The position numbers and the translations under genes were made by a program. Source: Streptococcus cuniculi (GTDB lineage: Bacteria > Bacillota > Bacilli > Lactobacillales > Streptococcaceae). Taken from it: a DNA stretch of 64,000 nt. The notes below the pieces were generated by a model, which was not told the origin of the DNA, did not search any database, and saw only the letters and a list, made by a program, of their open reading frames with translations. Below, in pieces: positions 17,514-26,039 of this stretch. Positions within the stretch are counted from its first letter, which is position 1. Each line of letters begins with the position of its first letter. Where the stretch lies: the NCBI RefSeq assembly GCF_004570575.1, contig NZ_SPPD01000011.1, positions 1 through 64,000 on the forward strand. Reading direction: 5' to 3'.

Positions 17514-18853
17514 TTTCAACTAGTTTATTGATAGTAGATGATGAATATATGATTTTAGCCGGTTTAAAGAAACTGCTCTCTAGTGACAAAGACTATCCTC
17601 CTCTCACGATTTATACTGCAGAAAGTGCAAAAGAGGCGTTGAACTGTTTTCAACAAAATAAGATTGATATTGTTCTGACAGATATTTCAATGCCAGATAT
17701 GACAGGACTGGAGATGATTGAGCAGATGCGAGCGCTAGTTCAATCCGCATCTTATATTGTCATGTCAGGTTTTCAAGAGTTTGAGTTTGCTAAAAAGGCA
17801 ATTATGTTAGGAGCAGTAGATTATTTAGTTAAGCCGATTAATAAGAGTGAGTTAGCCTGCTTGTTAAAAAGAATCATCACCGAAAAGCAAGGGACAGAGC
17901 AGATGTGGCGGGAGGCTGTCCATGGTCAACGACCGATAGCTGACTGTATGACAGATGGTGTCGATAAGTATCTAGTGGTTGATCGTAAACGAATGGAGGG
18001 AGAGATGATGGCGGAAGTTGCTATTAACAACCAGACTTTCTTTTTTCATCTATGTGATACGACTTATACTGGTAACCTATTTACCGTGCCTTTAAATGCA
18101 CAGAGTGATATGAAATACTTAAGAAATCAAGTAGAACGGTTGATATTTTATGGGACAGTGTCGCCTAGCACAACTGAATCTGTTCAGGATGTATACGAAT
18201 ATTTGCAGCCTTTTATTGAATCGGGACAGCTTACGAGTAAGATAGAATTATTAGAAGAGACGCTGCCAAAGATTATTCAGAGGAATCCTCCAGTTTATTT
18301 AGTGAAGCAGTTATTTATTCAGATATTAACAGACTTATATTATCAATGTCGGCAGACAAAGAGAGAAGATTTGGATGCTGTTATTTTAGAGATTGAAAAG
18401 AGCCCTTCTATACATGATTTGTATCAACTTAGCAAGATGAAGATTGAATCAATGAATCAATTCTATAAGTATAGTAAACATGTTTATGATGTATTACTAT
18501 TGATCAACCAAGAATATCAAAAGGAGTTGACACTTAAGAGCGTCAGTGAAAAAATATACTTAAATCCAGTCTATTTAGGTCAGTTGATAAAAAGGGAAAC
18601 GGGTCTGTCTTTTGCTGGCCTACTAAATAAAAAGAGGATAAAAATGGCAAAACAATTGCTGATTTCCACGAATGATGGAGTTGAAGAAATTTGTTTCAAA
18701 GTTGGGTATTCGAACATAGGTTATTTTTATAAGATATTCAAGCAAAGCAGTGGTGTCTCTCCTAAACTATTCAGACAAAACTATCAGAAGGCAAATAAAC
18801 ATAATAAGATTAGTAGTGAGGAACCAAATGGGGACAGAGAAATGCATATATAG
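17510..18853 (+). CDS. Response regulator, YesN type (REC plus AraC helix-turn-helix)
   Basis: This 447-residue partner of the upstream kinase has an N-terminal receiver domain with DD at residues 10-11, the phosphoacceptor Asp58 in VLTDISMPDMTG and the Lys of LVKPINKSE. The C-terminal third is an AraC-type DNA-binding domain (SEKIYLNPVYLGQLIKRETG and VGYSNIGYFYKIFKQSSGVS). It probably activates the ROK-ABC operon and perhaps its own operon, whose leaders share the 246-bp repeat; that link is inference. Confidence 0.92.
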   Translation: MISTSLLIVDDEYMILAGLKKLLSSDKDYPPLTIYTAESAKEALNCFQQNKIDIVLTDISMPDMTGLEMIEQMRALVQSASYIVMSGFQEFEFAKKAIMLGAVDYLVKPINKSELACLLKRIITEKQGTEQMWREAVHGQRPIADCMTDGVDKYLVVDRKRMEGEMMAEVAINNQTFFFHLCDTTYTGNLFTVPLNAQSDMKYLRNQVERLIFYGTVSPSTTESVQDVYEYLQPFIESGQLTSKIELLEETLPKIIQRNPPVYLVKQLFIQILTDLYYQCRQTKREDLDAVILEIEKSPSIHDLYQLSKMKIESMNQFYKYSKHVYDVLLLINQEYQKELTLKSVSEKIYLNPVYLGQLIKRETGLSFAGLLNKKRIKMAKQLLISTNDGVEEICFKVGYSNIGYFYKIFKQSSGVSPKLFRQNYQKANKHNKISSEEPNGDREMHI

Positions 18854-18940
18854 GGCATGAGAAAGTGGAGAGTAAAAAGTGAATCGTTATCGGTGTACAA
18901 GCATAGGCACCTATTTTTGGGGGTTATAGTATAACAAGTA

Positions 18941-19035
18941 GGAAAAGATTTGAAAAGATGTTCGCGATTTCACGATAGAAGGAGGTCTGCATACAGATGG
19001 TGAAGAGGATAATGGCAACAGACATCGGAACAAGG
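18941..19035 (+). pseudogene. Degenerate copy of the HAD gene's upstream region and first codons
   Basis: About 86 bases from 18941 match 25984-26069 with some seven mismatches. The match includes the AGAAGGAGG ribosome site and an ATG at 18997 with ATGGTGAAGAGGATAATGGC, the first codons of the HAD phosphatase at 26040 (MVKKIIATDMDGT there, MVKRIMATDIGT here). Similarity ends after about ten codons. Upstream, 18890-18935 also resembles the HAD promoter region at 25875-25930. This looks like a leftover or duplicated edge from insertion of the rgg-NRPS block between smc and the HAD operon. The rest of 18854-19188 holds only the terminator listed next. Confidence 0.75.
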
Positions 19036-19060
19036 AAATTGATACAATAACATATGATGA

Positions 19061-19094
19061 AAGCCTTGGAATGAGTTGATTCCAAGGCTTTTTG
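19061..19094 (+). terminator. Terminator after the two-component operon
   Basis: AAGCCTTGGAAT (19061-19072) and ATTCCAAGGCTT (19079-19090) form a perfect 12-bp stem with a six-base loop and trailing Ts. Confidence 0.85.
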
Positions 19095-19188
19095 ATTATC
19101 TATAGATATAAGGGAGAGTTCATTAGGTTTGAATCCTTTATATTGAGGCACCCTTGATTTGTAAATAGTTAAAAGGTAGAAAATGATT

Positions 19189-20046
19189 TCAGTCCTTGTT
19201 TACCAGTTTATCAAAGTGATCAGTATAGTGTATTTTTAACTCCTCTTCTCCTAAAATATCAAGCACTTGTATGGCCTGTTTCATTTTTTCAATTCCACTA
19301 GTTGGTTGGCAATGTTTAAATTCAAAGTAACCAGTAGCATAGAGAAAAACGGTCTGTTCGTAAAAGTTTAATTCATTATCTAATAACACCTTTATCTCAT
19401 CAATTAAATAGGAGCACTTAGAAAATTCTTCCTTATCTATGCTAAGAATGAAACAATTGATAGCTAGCTGAGTGACCATTCGTTTATTGGTTTTATTCAA
19501 TGAAGAGTAGAGATAATTATTTAACATTTCCTCCGTTAACAGAAAATATGAGTGATAGTTAATGGTTCGCACACAGTTACCTAATAAAATGATTTCATAG
19601 TAGCCCCATTTTTCAATTTTAAAGAGATACTCTGTTAGTTGAAGTAATTCTTCATCTGTTGGAAAAATAGTTGAATCCATCGTGTATAGAATAGATTTTA
19701 CCATTGTTTTTTCAAAAGAATTTAAAGTGTAATTCGAGGAGTTAGAGAGTAAAGATTTTATATTATTGATATTCTGTGATGAATATTGCTTACGGATGTA
19801 CTGTACCAAGTTAGCAAATGATTCGGTATTGGTGTAGTCTTGATCATGTAAGATAAGAAACTCATCCAAAGTAATATGCAATTTGTCTAAAATATTGATC
19901 AGTCGGCTACAAGATATCTCTGATTCTCCACGTTCAAAACGAGATATTTGCGATTTTGAAAGATACTCATCAGCTACAGAACTGAGACTGACCTGCTTTC
20001 CTTGTCTGATTTTTCTAAGCGTAATACCAAGTTTTGATTTCGTAAT
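19189..20046 (-). CDS. rgg: Rgg-family transcriptional regulator (SHP pheromone receptor)
   Basis: Rgg proteins bind short hydrophobic peptides imported by the Opp/Ami permease and switch target promoters. This one has the classic N-terminal XRE helix-turn-helix ([18 protein letters not shown], then [20 protein letters not shown]) and a helical peptide-binding C-terminal repeat domain. The frame stays open to a TTG at 20150, but that extension would run antisense through the pheromone gene and its promoter. Rgg proteins are about 280-290 residues and start just before KSKLG. The only fitting site is an ATT codon at 20046-20044 behind GGGAAAGCGGGA, giving 285 residues. An ATT start, or a mutated start codon, is inferred. 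It is divergent from the SHP gene. Confidence 0.85.
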   Translation of the reverse strand: MTKSKLGITLRKIRQGKQVSLSSVADEYLSKSQISRFERGESEISCSRLINILDKLHITLDEFLILHDQDYTNTESFANLVQYIRKQYSSQNINNIKSLLSNSSNYTLNSFEKTMVKSILYTMDSTIFPTDEELLQLTEYLFKIEKWGYYEIILLGNCVRTINYHSYFLLTEEMLNNYLYSSLNKTNKRMVTQLAINCFILSIDKEEFSKCSYLIDEIKVLLDNELNFYEQTVFLYATGYFEFKHCQPTSGIEKMKQAIQVLDILGEEELKIHYTDHFDKLVNKD

Positions 20047-20104
20047 TTTCCCGCTTTCCCAACAAAAATTAATTCTAGTTTTATTTATTGTACAATAAAT
20101 AAAA
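20041..20104. promoter_or_regulatory. Divergent rgg/shp control region with a 26-bp perfect palindrome
   Basis: 20079-20104 is a perfect palindrome centred on TTATTGTACAATAA. It supplies TACAAT as a possible -10 box on both strands (20091-20096 for shp, 20093-20088 for rgg). No good -35 is seen for shp, as expected for an activator-dependent promoter. The GC-richer TTTCCCGCTTTCCCAA at 20047-20062 upstream is a candidate Rgg-binding site. This is the layout of group I rgg/shp pairs. Confidence 0.65.
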
Positions 20105-20123
20105 ACGGAAAGGAAGTCTGAAT

Positions 20124-20204
20124 ATGAAGAAAATTTCAAAAATTTTCCCAATTTTCTTGCTGGTACTGGATATTATTATCATTGTCGGTGGGTGGACTTC
20201 TTAG
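20124..20204 (+). CDS. shp: SHP-type quorum-sensing pheromone precursor
   Basis: This 26-codon gene is too short for routine calling. It has a good ribosome site (GGAAAGGAAG, 20107-20116, seven bases before the ATG). The peptide begins MKKISKIF, continues hydrophobic and contains DIIIIVGG at residues 16-23, followed by [11 protein letters not shown] is identical to the mature SHP2 pheromone of S. pyogenes, which works through Rgg2/Rgg3. The three extra residues are unusual. SHP precursors are exported, trimmed (Eep, PptAB) and re-imported by the oligopeptide permease; those genes are not in this window. It is divergent from rgg and 46 bases upstream of the NRPS gene. Confidence 0.93.
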   Translation: MKKISKIFPIFLLVLDIIIIVGGWTS

Positions 20205-20214
20205 GTGTACACCT
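20203..20214. promoter_or_regulatory. 12-bp palindrome at the shp stop codon
   Basis: AGGTGTACACCT is a perfect palindrome overlapping the shp TAG. It could be an operator or a small mRNA hairpin between shp and the NRPS gene. AGGGAG just before 20251 is the NRPS ribosome site; no separate strong promoter is evident, so co-transcription with shp is likely. Confidence 0.4.
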
Positions 20215-20250
20215 TACTTTACTTGAAAAGTACTATAGGGAGATTTATAT

Positions 20251-23120
20251 ATGTCTATACTAACAAAATTTAATGAAAAGTTGATAGAGTTTCCTGAAAG
20301 AGAAATAATAATCACAAAATATCGAAATTATTCGTTTCGTGATATTGAACTAATGTCAAATTATTTTGCAAGTAAACTATTAATTGCTAGTCAAAGTGAG
20401 ATTATTCCATTCTATTTAATTAGATCAGAATATGTTCTACCCGTGGTATTAGGTATCATGAAAGCAGGTAAGATTCCTTTACCTATTACTAATAGTTTAG
20501 ATCTTGGTAAATCTTTAGAGCGTGTTAAAGATGTTGAATTTGACACTATTATTTGTGATGAAGTTGCTGATGTAAGTTTGAATATAAATGTTTTGGAGAT
20601 ACCACAATATAATGAGTATAGAGAGTACGAACAAATAAAAAAAAATAATAGAAAATAAAATCTCATATATCATATGTACATCTGGGACGACTGGTATTCC
20701 TAAAAAAGTATTTTTAACAAGCGAAAATATTTGTTGGCTATTACAAGAATTTTATAAAATTGTTAACTTTAATAGTGAATCTCGCTTTCTATTCACTACA
20801 CCATATACTTTTGATGTATCACTAACAGAAATATTTTGTCCTGTTTTTACAGGCGGAACTTTGATATGTTATGAATCGGGAGTTAGCAGCATCCTTAATA
20901 TGAAAAAATTATTAGTTGCTAATAATATTTCTCATCTTTCGCTATCTCCTTCTTTTGCAGAGACCTTAGTAGATACCAATGGATCAGATATATTTGAAAG
21001 CTTAAGCGCTCTGTGTCTGGCGGGGGAAATTTTTCCTGGCACTTTAGCTAATAAGTTGAGATCAGTGATTGATAAAGGATGTAGAGTATTTAATTTATAT
21101 GGTCCATCGGAAACGACAATATATGCGACATACTATGAACTCGAAAATAAAGACTATCAAGTTGTTCCAATTGGACAACCGTTACCAGGTGTAAATCTAC
21201 AATTTGATTCAATGGTTCAACTAGGGGAAGATGAGCAGGTAGAGTTATTTATTGGAGGTAAAGGTGTAAGCGCAGGTTATTTATTGCAACCTGAACTAGA
21301 TTCTGAAAAATTTGTAATAGTTGGGGAGATAGGTACTATAAAACAGGTGATTATGTATATTTCAGAAAGGGACAATTAGTATTTGGATCTAGGATAGATA
21401 ATCAAGTTCAAGTAAACGGTGTTAGAATAGAATTAGATGAAATTAAGTCATTGGTTGATCAGCTGAAAGATGTTTATTCATCAAAAATAGTATTCCATCA
21501 GAAAAAATTATATATTTTCTATATTTCTAAAATAGATATCGATAATGAAATACAAAATCGTTTGCCTAAATATATTAATCCAATCATCGTAAAAGTGGAA
21601 GAATATTATTTTAATCAAAACAGGAAACTTGACATTAACAAGTTACTGGATAAGTATTATTTTCAGAAAAAATCAGTAGCAAGAGATACTATCGAACAGT
21701 CTATTTTAGATGTTTTATCGCCATTTAAGGTCACTGATATCATTGATTTAGATTCATTAGATTTGGTTCGTTTTTTCTTAGAGATTGAAGAAATTTTTAA
21801 TATAGAAATCAAGGATACAGAGTTTCATAAGCTTAAAACTATAAATTCGATTTATAATTATATAAATAATTATGAGGCAGATGATAATATACAGAAGGGG
21901 TATACGGGATTAGATAGAGAAGATAATCAAATACTTCGAAAACACTTAGAGATAGGCTGTGTTACTGAAGATGGATTCAAATTAAGCCCCACACCAACTC
22001 AATTGAGGCTTTATCAAAATAGGCAGTTTCGAATTATTTATTTTGATTTAAAATTGAAAGCATCATCTATTTCAGAAATCGGAAAAATAGAGCAACTAAT
22101 CAAGGAAATTAGTAATAAAATCGATATATTTAGGCTGGTAGTTAAAAAAACAGATAATAGTGTAGAGTTTAGGATTAGTGATGATATATCGCTCCCTAAA
22201 ATTGTGCAGTTAAAGACTTTACCATCGTCAGTAGAATTGCAACAGATATTAGATTCTATAGATATTGTAAACATTCCAATTATTGTAGCTTCAACACATC
22301 ATCAAGTGATGAGATTATACTTTCCTTAGCATTCAATTGATTCATCTTCACTTAATAAATTGGAAAAAATAATGTTTCAAAAATATTATCATGCGAACAA
22401 CAATCTTAAAAGAAGTTCATTAGTAGAGTATGAAAAGTACAAAGACAAAATGGTATGGAGTAATTTATTATTAAATGAATTAGAAGTTCTTCCGAAAAAA
22501 AGTAGCCCAATTGATTTGTCTCTGTTGAAGAGCGATATAAGAATATTTAGGCTATGTGTTGATAATTACAATTCTAAGGAAGATAAATATCTCTATACAG
22601 TGTATTCCATTTGTAAATGCCTGTTATCGGAGTACCATATAAAGAATATTTTTGGGGCTCTTTCATTTGATTTTAGAGAGTTTAAGAGTTTCGATGCATT
22701 AAATTTAATAGGTGATATTCATAAAAAGATACCTTTTGAAGTGAATTACTCGCAACAATACTTAGATTTTAAGAGCAAATTTGAATACATATTATCCTTA
22801 TACTCAAAGGGGATAGATTTTAATGAGATTGCTTTGAGGAGAAATGATTCATTAGGAGAATTGATTAAGAAAAGATTGGGATATTTATCAGTCTCCATTA
22901 ATTATCTAGGAGAGGTAGTGAATATAAGTAATACTACTAGAGATATAGTTGAAAATGGATTCGAGAAGAATTTTGTAAATATATTTAGTCATAGAGGTGA
23001 GAGCTATTTTGTGGTTTGTTCAAATTTATTAAAAAAATAAATTATTCATTGACATCAAATGATGATAAAATATCTGTAGAAGAAGTTACTAACATTTATA
23101 AACAATCAAATTTATATTGA
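20251..23120 (+). pseudogene. Single-module NRPS (adenylation, carrier, epimerization-like), broken by several indels
   Basis: If intact it would be about 955 residues. The adenylation domain has TSGTTGIPKKV (about 20678), FDVSLTEI with the substrate Asp, NLYGPSETT (21100), YKTGD (21337), RIDNQVQVNGVRIEL and the C-terminal Lys in NRKLDINKL. A carrier domain has LDSLD with the phosphopantetheine Ser at 21754. A condensation/epimerization-type domain follows (LSPTPTQ, HH at 22297, INYLGE at 22900, an epimerization hallmark). The frame breaks at A9 (20637-20645, one A too many), G4 (21323-21326, one G short), an in-frame TAG (22327-22329) with a likely shift just before it, and A7 (23031-23037, one A short). 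Between breaks the coding is well preserved, so decay is recent or errors are present. Confidence 0.85.
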
Positions 23121-23215
23121 TGAGACATAGGAATCGTCTTCTTGTTAATTGGTATTTTTTTTAATTTTATGCATTTATCATCTTATGAGTGACATAAGTT
23201 AAGGAGTAAAAATAC

Positions 23216-24322
23216 ATGGTTAATTACAAAGAACTTATTGAAGGGTATTTGCTAAATAATTTTACGGAAAAAGATAAATTAGAGCAAATTTGGGATCATC
23301 TTAGAGAAGAAAATGAAGATAAACTGATTGATAGAAAGAATTTTATAGGACACTTTACGGCCTCTGCATTCGTTATTGCAAAAAAGAGTGGTAAAATATT
23401 AATGTTGCATCATAAGGTACTCAGGAAATATTTGCAGCCTGGTGGTCATATTGAAAAGGTCGACATTAATCCGTTAGAAGCAGCTAAGAGAGAACTATTT
23501 GAAGAGACGGGAATTGATTCGGAACTTCTCTTTTATAAATGTGTTGAACATCTAAATGAACTTGTTCCTTTTAATATTTCTATTCATAAAATTCCTGAAA
23601 ATAAATCTAAGAATGAAAAGAGTCACTATCATTATGATTTACAGTACTTATTTTTTGTAGAGGATGAAATCCAAGTTACGATAAATGAGTTAGAATCTAG
23701 TTCTTTTGAATGGATTGAGTGGGAAAATTTTCAAAATATGATAGGGTATAAAAATATTGCAAAAAAGATTGATCTACTACAATCTTCAGGATTTAGAGCT
23801 CAAGAATCTTTCTTGTCTAAAATAGTATCCAAAGCGACATTTGAAGATGTTTCTTGTATTGCAGTACAACATATTATACCAAGTAGCATCCCATTAATTA
23901 AAACATTGAAGAAAATTTTTGGAGATCGTTTATTGATATGTGCGAAACCAAATTCAATTAATCAGGAGGTTTGGAATGAGTTAAAGGGATTTGGTATTAG
24001 AATGAAAGTTGCTTCACGTGATGATGAATTTGATTTAAATTATATTAACGGGGAGTACCGTATAAATAATGAGGGAGATTATCTTACTGAGTATAAAAAC
24101 GAGGATAATTATTTTTATGTTTTAAATCAAGGTATACCAGCAAATTTTGCAGTCAGCTCAGCATTAGGAAACTATATATTATTGGTTCATGCTGCGATTT
24201 TATTTATTTTACAAAAAAATGTAAAATCTGAGAGGTGTGATAATCTGCATTCTATTTATTCTTTATCTGAAACCGATAATCAATATATCGCTCAGCTCTG
24301 GCTTGAACACTTTAATAAATAG
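23216..24322 (+). CDS. NUDIX hydrolase fused to an unidentified C-terminal domain
   Basis: The N-terminal half (residues about 45-190) is a NUDIX domain with the box GGHIEKVDINPLEAAKRE-LFEETGI; the usual first Glu is Asp and spacing is one longer. NUDIX proteins cleave nucleoside diphosphate derivatives. The C-terminal half (about 205-368) contains AVQHIIPSSIPLIKTLKK and LLICAKPNSINQEVWNEL, which vaguely recall the Rossmann-type part of S-adenosylhomocysteine hydrolase-like proteins; this is a weak impression. AAGGAG lies before the ATG. It follows the NRPS gene and precedes the exporter by 13 bases, suggesting a role in making or protecting against the product. No function is claimed. Confidence 0.75.
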   Translation: MVNYKELIEGYLLNNFTEKDKLEQIWDHLREENEDKLIDRKNFIGHFTASAFVIAKKSGKILMLHHKVLRKYLQPGGHIEKVDINPLEAAKRELFEETGIDSELLFYKCVEHLNELVPFNISIHKIPENKSKNEKSHYHYDLQYLFFVEDEIQVTINELESSSFEWIEWENFQNMIGYKNIAKKIDLLQSSGFRAQESFLSKIVSKATFEDVSCIAVQHIIPSSIPLIKTLKKIFGDRLLICAKPNSINQEVWNELKGFGIRMKVASRDDEFDLNYINGEYRINNEGDYLTEYKNEDNYFYVLNQGIPANFAVSSALGNYILLVHAAILFILQKNVKSERCDNLHSIYSLSETDNQYIAQLWLEHFNK

Positions 24323-24335
24323 ATGGGGGTAAAAA

Positions 24336-25547
24336 TTGAGAAAATTTGAAAAAAGAAATCTAATTTATTTTATCAACAGTAGAGCAATATCTCAAATTGG
24401 AGATATCATGTTCGATTTTGCGAATAATACATTTCTTGCAGGTTTAAATCCAACTTCATTATCGTTGGTTGCAATCTATCAATCGTTAGAAAGTGTGATA
24501 GGTGTTCTATTTAATTTATTTGGTGGGGTTATTGCAGACAGTTTCAAGCGGAAAAAAATTATCATTGGAACTAATATCTTATGCGGTATTACTTGTATAA
24601 TTCTTTCATTTATATCTCAAGAACAATGTCTGGTTTATGCGATTGTCATTACCAATGTTATTTTAGCTTTTATGAGTGCTTTTTCTGGACCGTCCTATAA
24701 AGCTTTTACGAAAGAAATTGTAAAAAAGGATAGTATCGCTCAACTCAATTCATTGCTAGAAACAACGAGTACTGTAATCAAGGTAACAGTTCCTATGATT
24801 GCAATTTTCTTATATAATATACTGGGCATACATGGTGTATTATTATTAGATGGCTGCTCATTTCTAATTGCTGCTTTACTAATTTTCTTTATTGTACCCG
24901 TTAATGAAGAAGTGGTCACAAAGGAGAAAATGACAATAAGTGGCGTCTTTAACGACTTAAAAATAGGGTTCAAGTATGTTTACAGTCATAAGCCAATATT
25001 TATGATTATCGTTCTTTCTGCCTTGGTTAATTTTTTTCTAGCAGCTTATAATTTGTTGTTACCTTATAGTAATCAAATGTTTGGAGAAATTTCAGATGGG
25101 CTTTATGGAACATTTCTAACAGCGGAAGCAATTGGAGGATTTATTGGAGCGATATTAAGTGGTTTTGTCAATAAATCGTTGTCAAGTAAACGTTTAATGT
25201 TCCTATTAGCGTGTTCAGGGTTGATGTTAATGCTAGCAACACCGCTCTATTCTATGTTCCATAACGTTATTATTCTAGCATTCTCTCCAGCACTATTTAG
25301 TCTATTTCTATCTATTTTTAATATCCAATTTTTCTCTATTGTTCAAAGAGATGTAGATAATGAGTTTCTTGGTAGGGTCTTTGGCATCATCTTTACGGTA
25401 GCAATCCTTTTTATGCCAGTTGGGACTGGAGTTTTCTCAGTGGTTTTAGATCCGAACAATACCTTTAATTTTTTCATTATTGGAATATCTGTCACTATAT
25501 TGTCACTGGTGTTTAACACTCTATTTAAAAAGTATAATGTAAATTAA
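24336..25547 (+). CDS. MFS transporter, probable exporter of the NRPS product
   Basis: This 403-residue, 12-helix protein of the major facilitator superfamily has the loop GGVIADSFKRKKIIIGTN after helix 2 and resembles the EntS/macrolide-exporter group. It starts at TTG (24336), behind GATGGGGGT, 13 bases after the NUDIX gene. Its place at the end of an rgg-shp-NRPS locus suggests export of, or resistance to, the locus product. It is intact, unlike the NRPS gene. Confidence 0.88.
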   Translation: MRKFEKRNLIYFINSRAISQIGDIMFDFANNTFLAGLNPTSLSLVAIYQSLESVIGVLFNLFGGVIADSFKRKKIIIGTNILCGITCIILSFISQEQCLVYAIVITNVILAFMSAFSGPSYKAFTKEIVKKDSIAQLNSLLETTSTVIKVTVPMIAIFLYNILGIHGVLLLDGCSFLIAALLIFFIVPVNEEVVTKEKMTISGVFNDLKIGFKYVYSHKPIFMIIVLSALVNFFLAAYNLLLPYSNQMFGEISDGLYGTFLTAEAIGGFIGAILSGFVNKSLSSKRLMFLLACSGLMLMLATPLYSMFHNVIILAFSPALFSLFLSIFNIQFFSIVQRDVDNEFLGRVFGIIFTVAILFMPVGTGVFSVVLDPNNTFNFFIIGISVTILSLVFNTLFKKYNVN

Positions 25548-25634
25548 TGTTTTGGATTTCTTTCTAGAGTAGGCTATACTTTGGAAAATGTGATTGTGCG
25601 AATTAGAAAAAATACAATCAAAAAAGATAAAATA

Positions 25635-25673
25635 CCCTGCCTCCTATTTGTGTAAACTAGATAGGAGGCAGGG
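25635..25673. terminator. Strong hairpin downstream of the MFS exporter
   Basis: CCCTGCCTCCTAT (25635-25647) and ATAGGAGGCAGGG (25661-25673) pair perfectly over 13 bp. No T run follows on the plus strand, but the minus strand ends in a T-rich tract, so it may act on either strand. Confidence 0.6.
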
Positions 25674-25734
25674 GGAAGCAACTAGCTATTATTATAGTTG
25701 CCCAATAACGGGGTATCGATACGCTTAGATAACG

Positions 25735-25787
25735 CCATAACTGGAGGATTCCCTCAGGACCAAGGGAATTGTAATCAGGAGTTATGG
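25735..25787. repeat. Nested inverted repeat in the 490-base gap before the HAD operon
   Basis: CCATAACT (25735-25742) pairs with AGTTATGG (25780-25787), enclosing ATTCCCT (25748-25754) and AGGGAAT (25763-25769). The interval 25548-26039 otherwise holds only the upstream hairpin and the HAD promoter; I see no convincing gene in it. Confidence 0.55.
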
Positions 25788-25916
25788 TGAATAAGTGTTG
25801 AGAAGGTGGATATAAAAGAGGATAAGAAAATCAGCCTAACCTTCAAAAATGGAGTTCAGACTGGTTTATAAAAAAAGAAGGGTGTGTCAAAAGGATACGC
25901 CTTTTTGGTTTATCTG

Positions 25917-25925
25917 TGATATAAT
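25917..25925 (+). promoter_or_regulatory. Extended -10 promoter of the HAD-HAD-ftsY operon
   Basis: TGATATAAT at 25917-25925 is a perfect extended -10. A degenerate copy of this promoter region is preserved near 18890-18935. Confidence 0.65.
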
Positions 25926-26039
25926 AAAAGAAGATATTTTGGGATACTTTGATACCCTTCTTGGCTTTCGTGCCCTCTTAAAAGGAAAAGAGTTGAAAGG
26001 ATGTTCTCGATTTCAAGATATAAGGAGGTCTGCATACAG

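Noticed and set aside
20047..20151. N-terminal extension of Rgg starting at TTG 20150
   Set aside because: It would overlap the shp gene and the divergent promoter antisense, lacks Rgg family similarity, and makes the protein too long.
26001..26039. Earlier start for the first HAD phosphatase
   Set aside because: The AAGGAGG ribosome site lies after this ATG and the family N-terminus begins at 26040; the scar copy at 18997 agrees.
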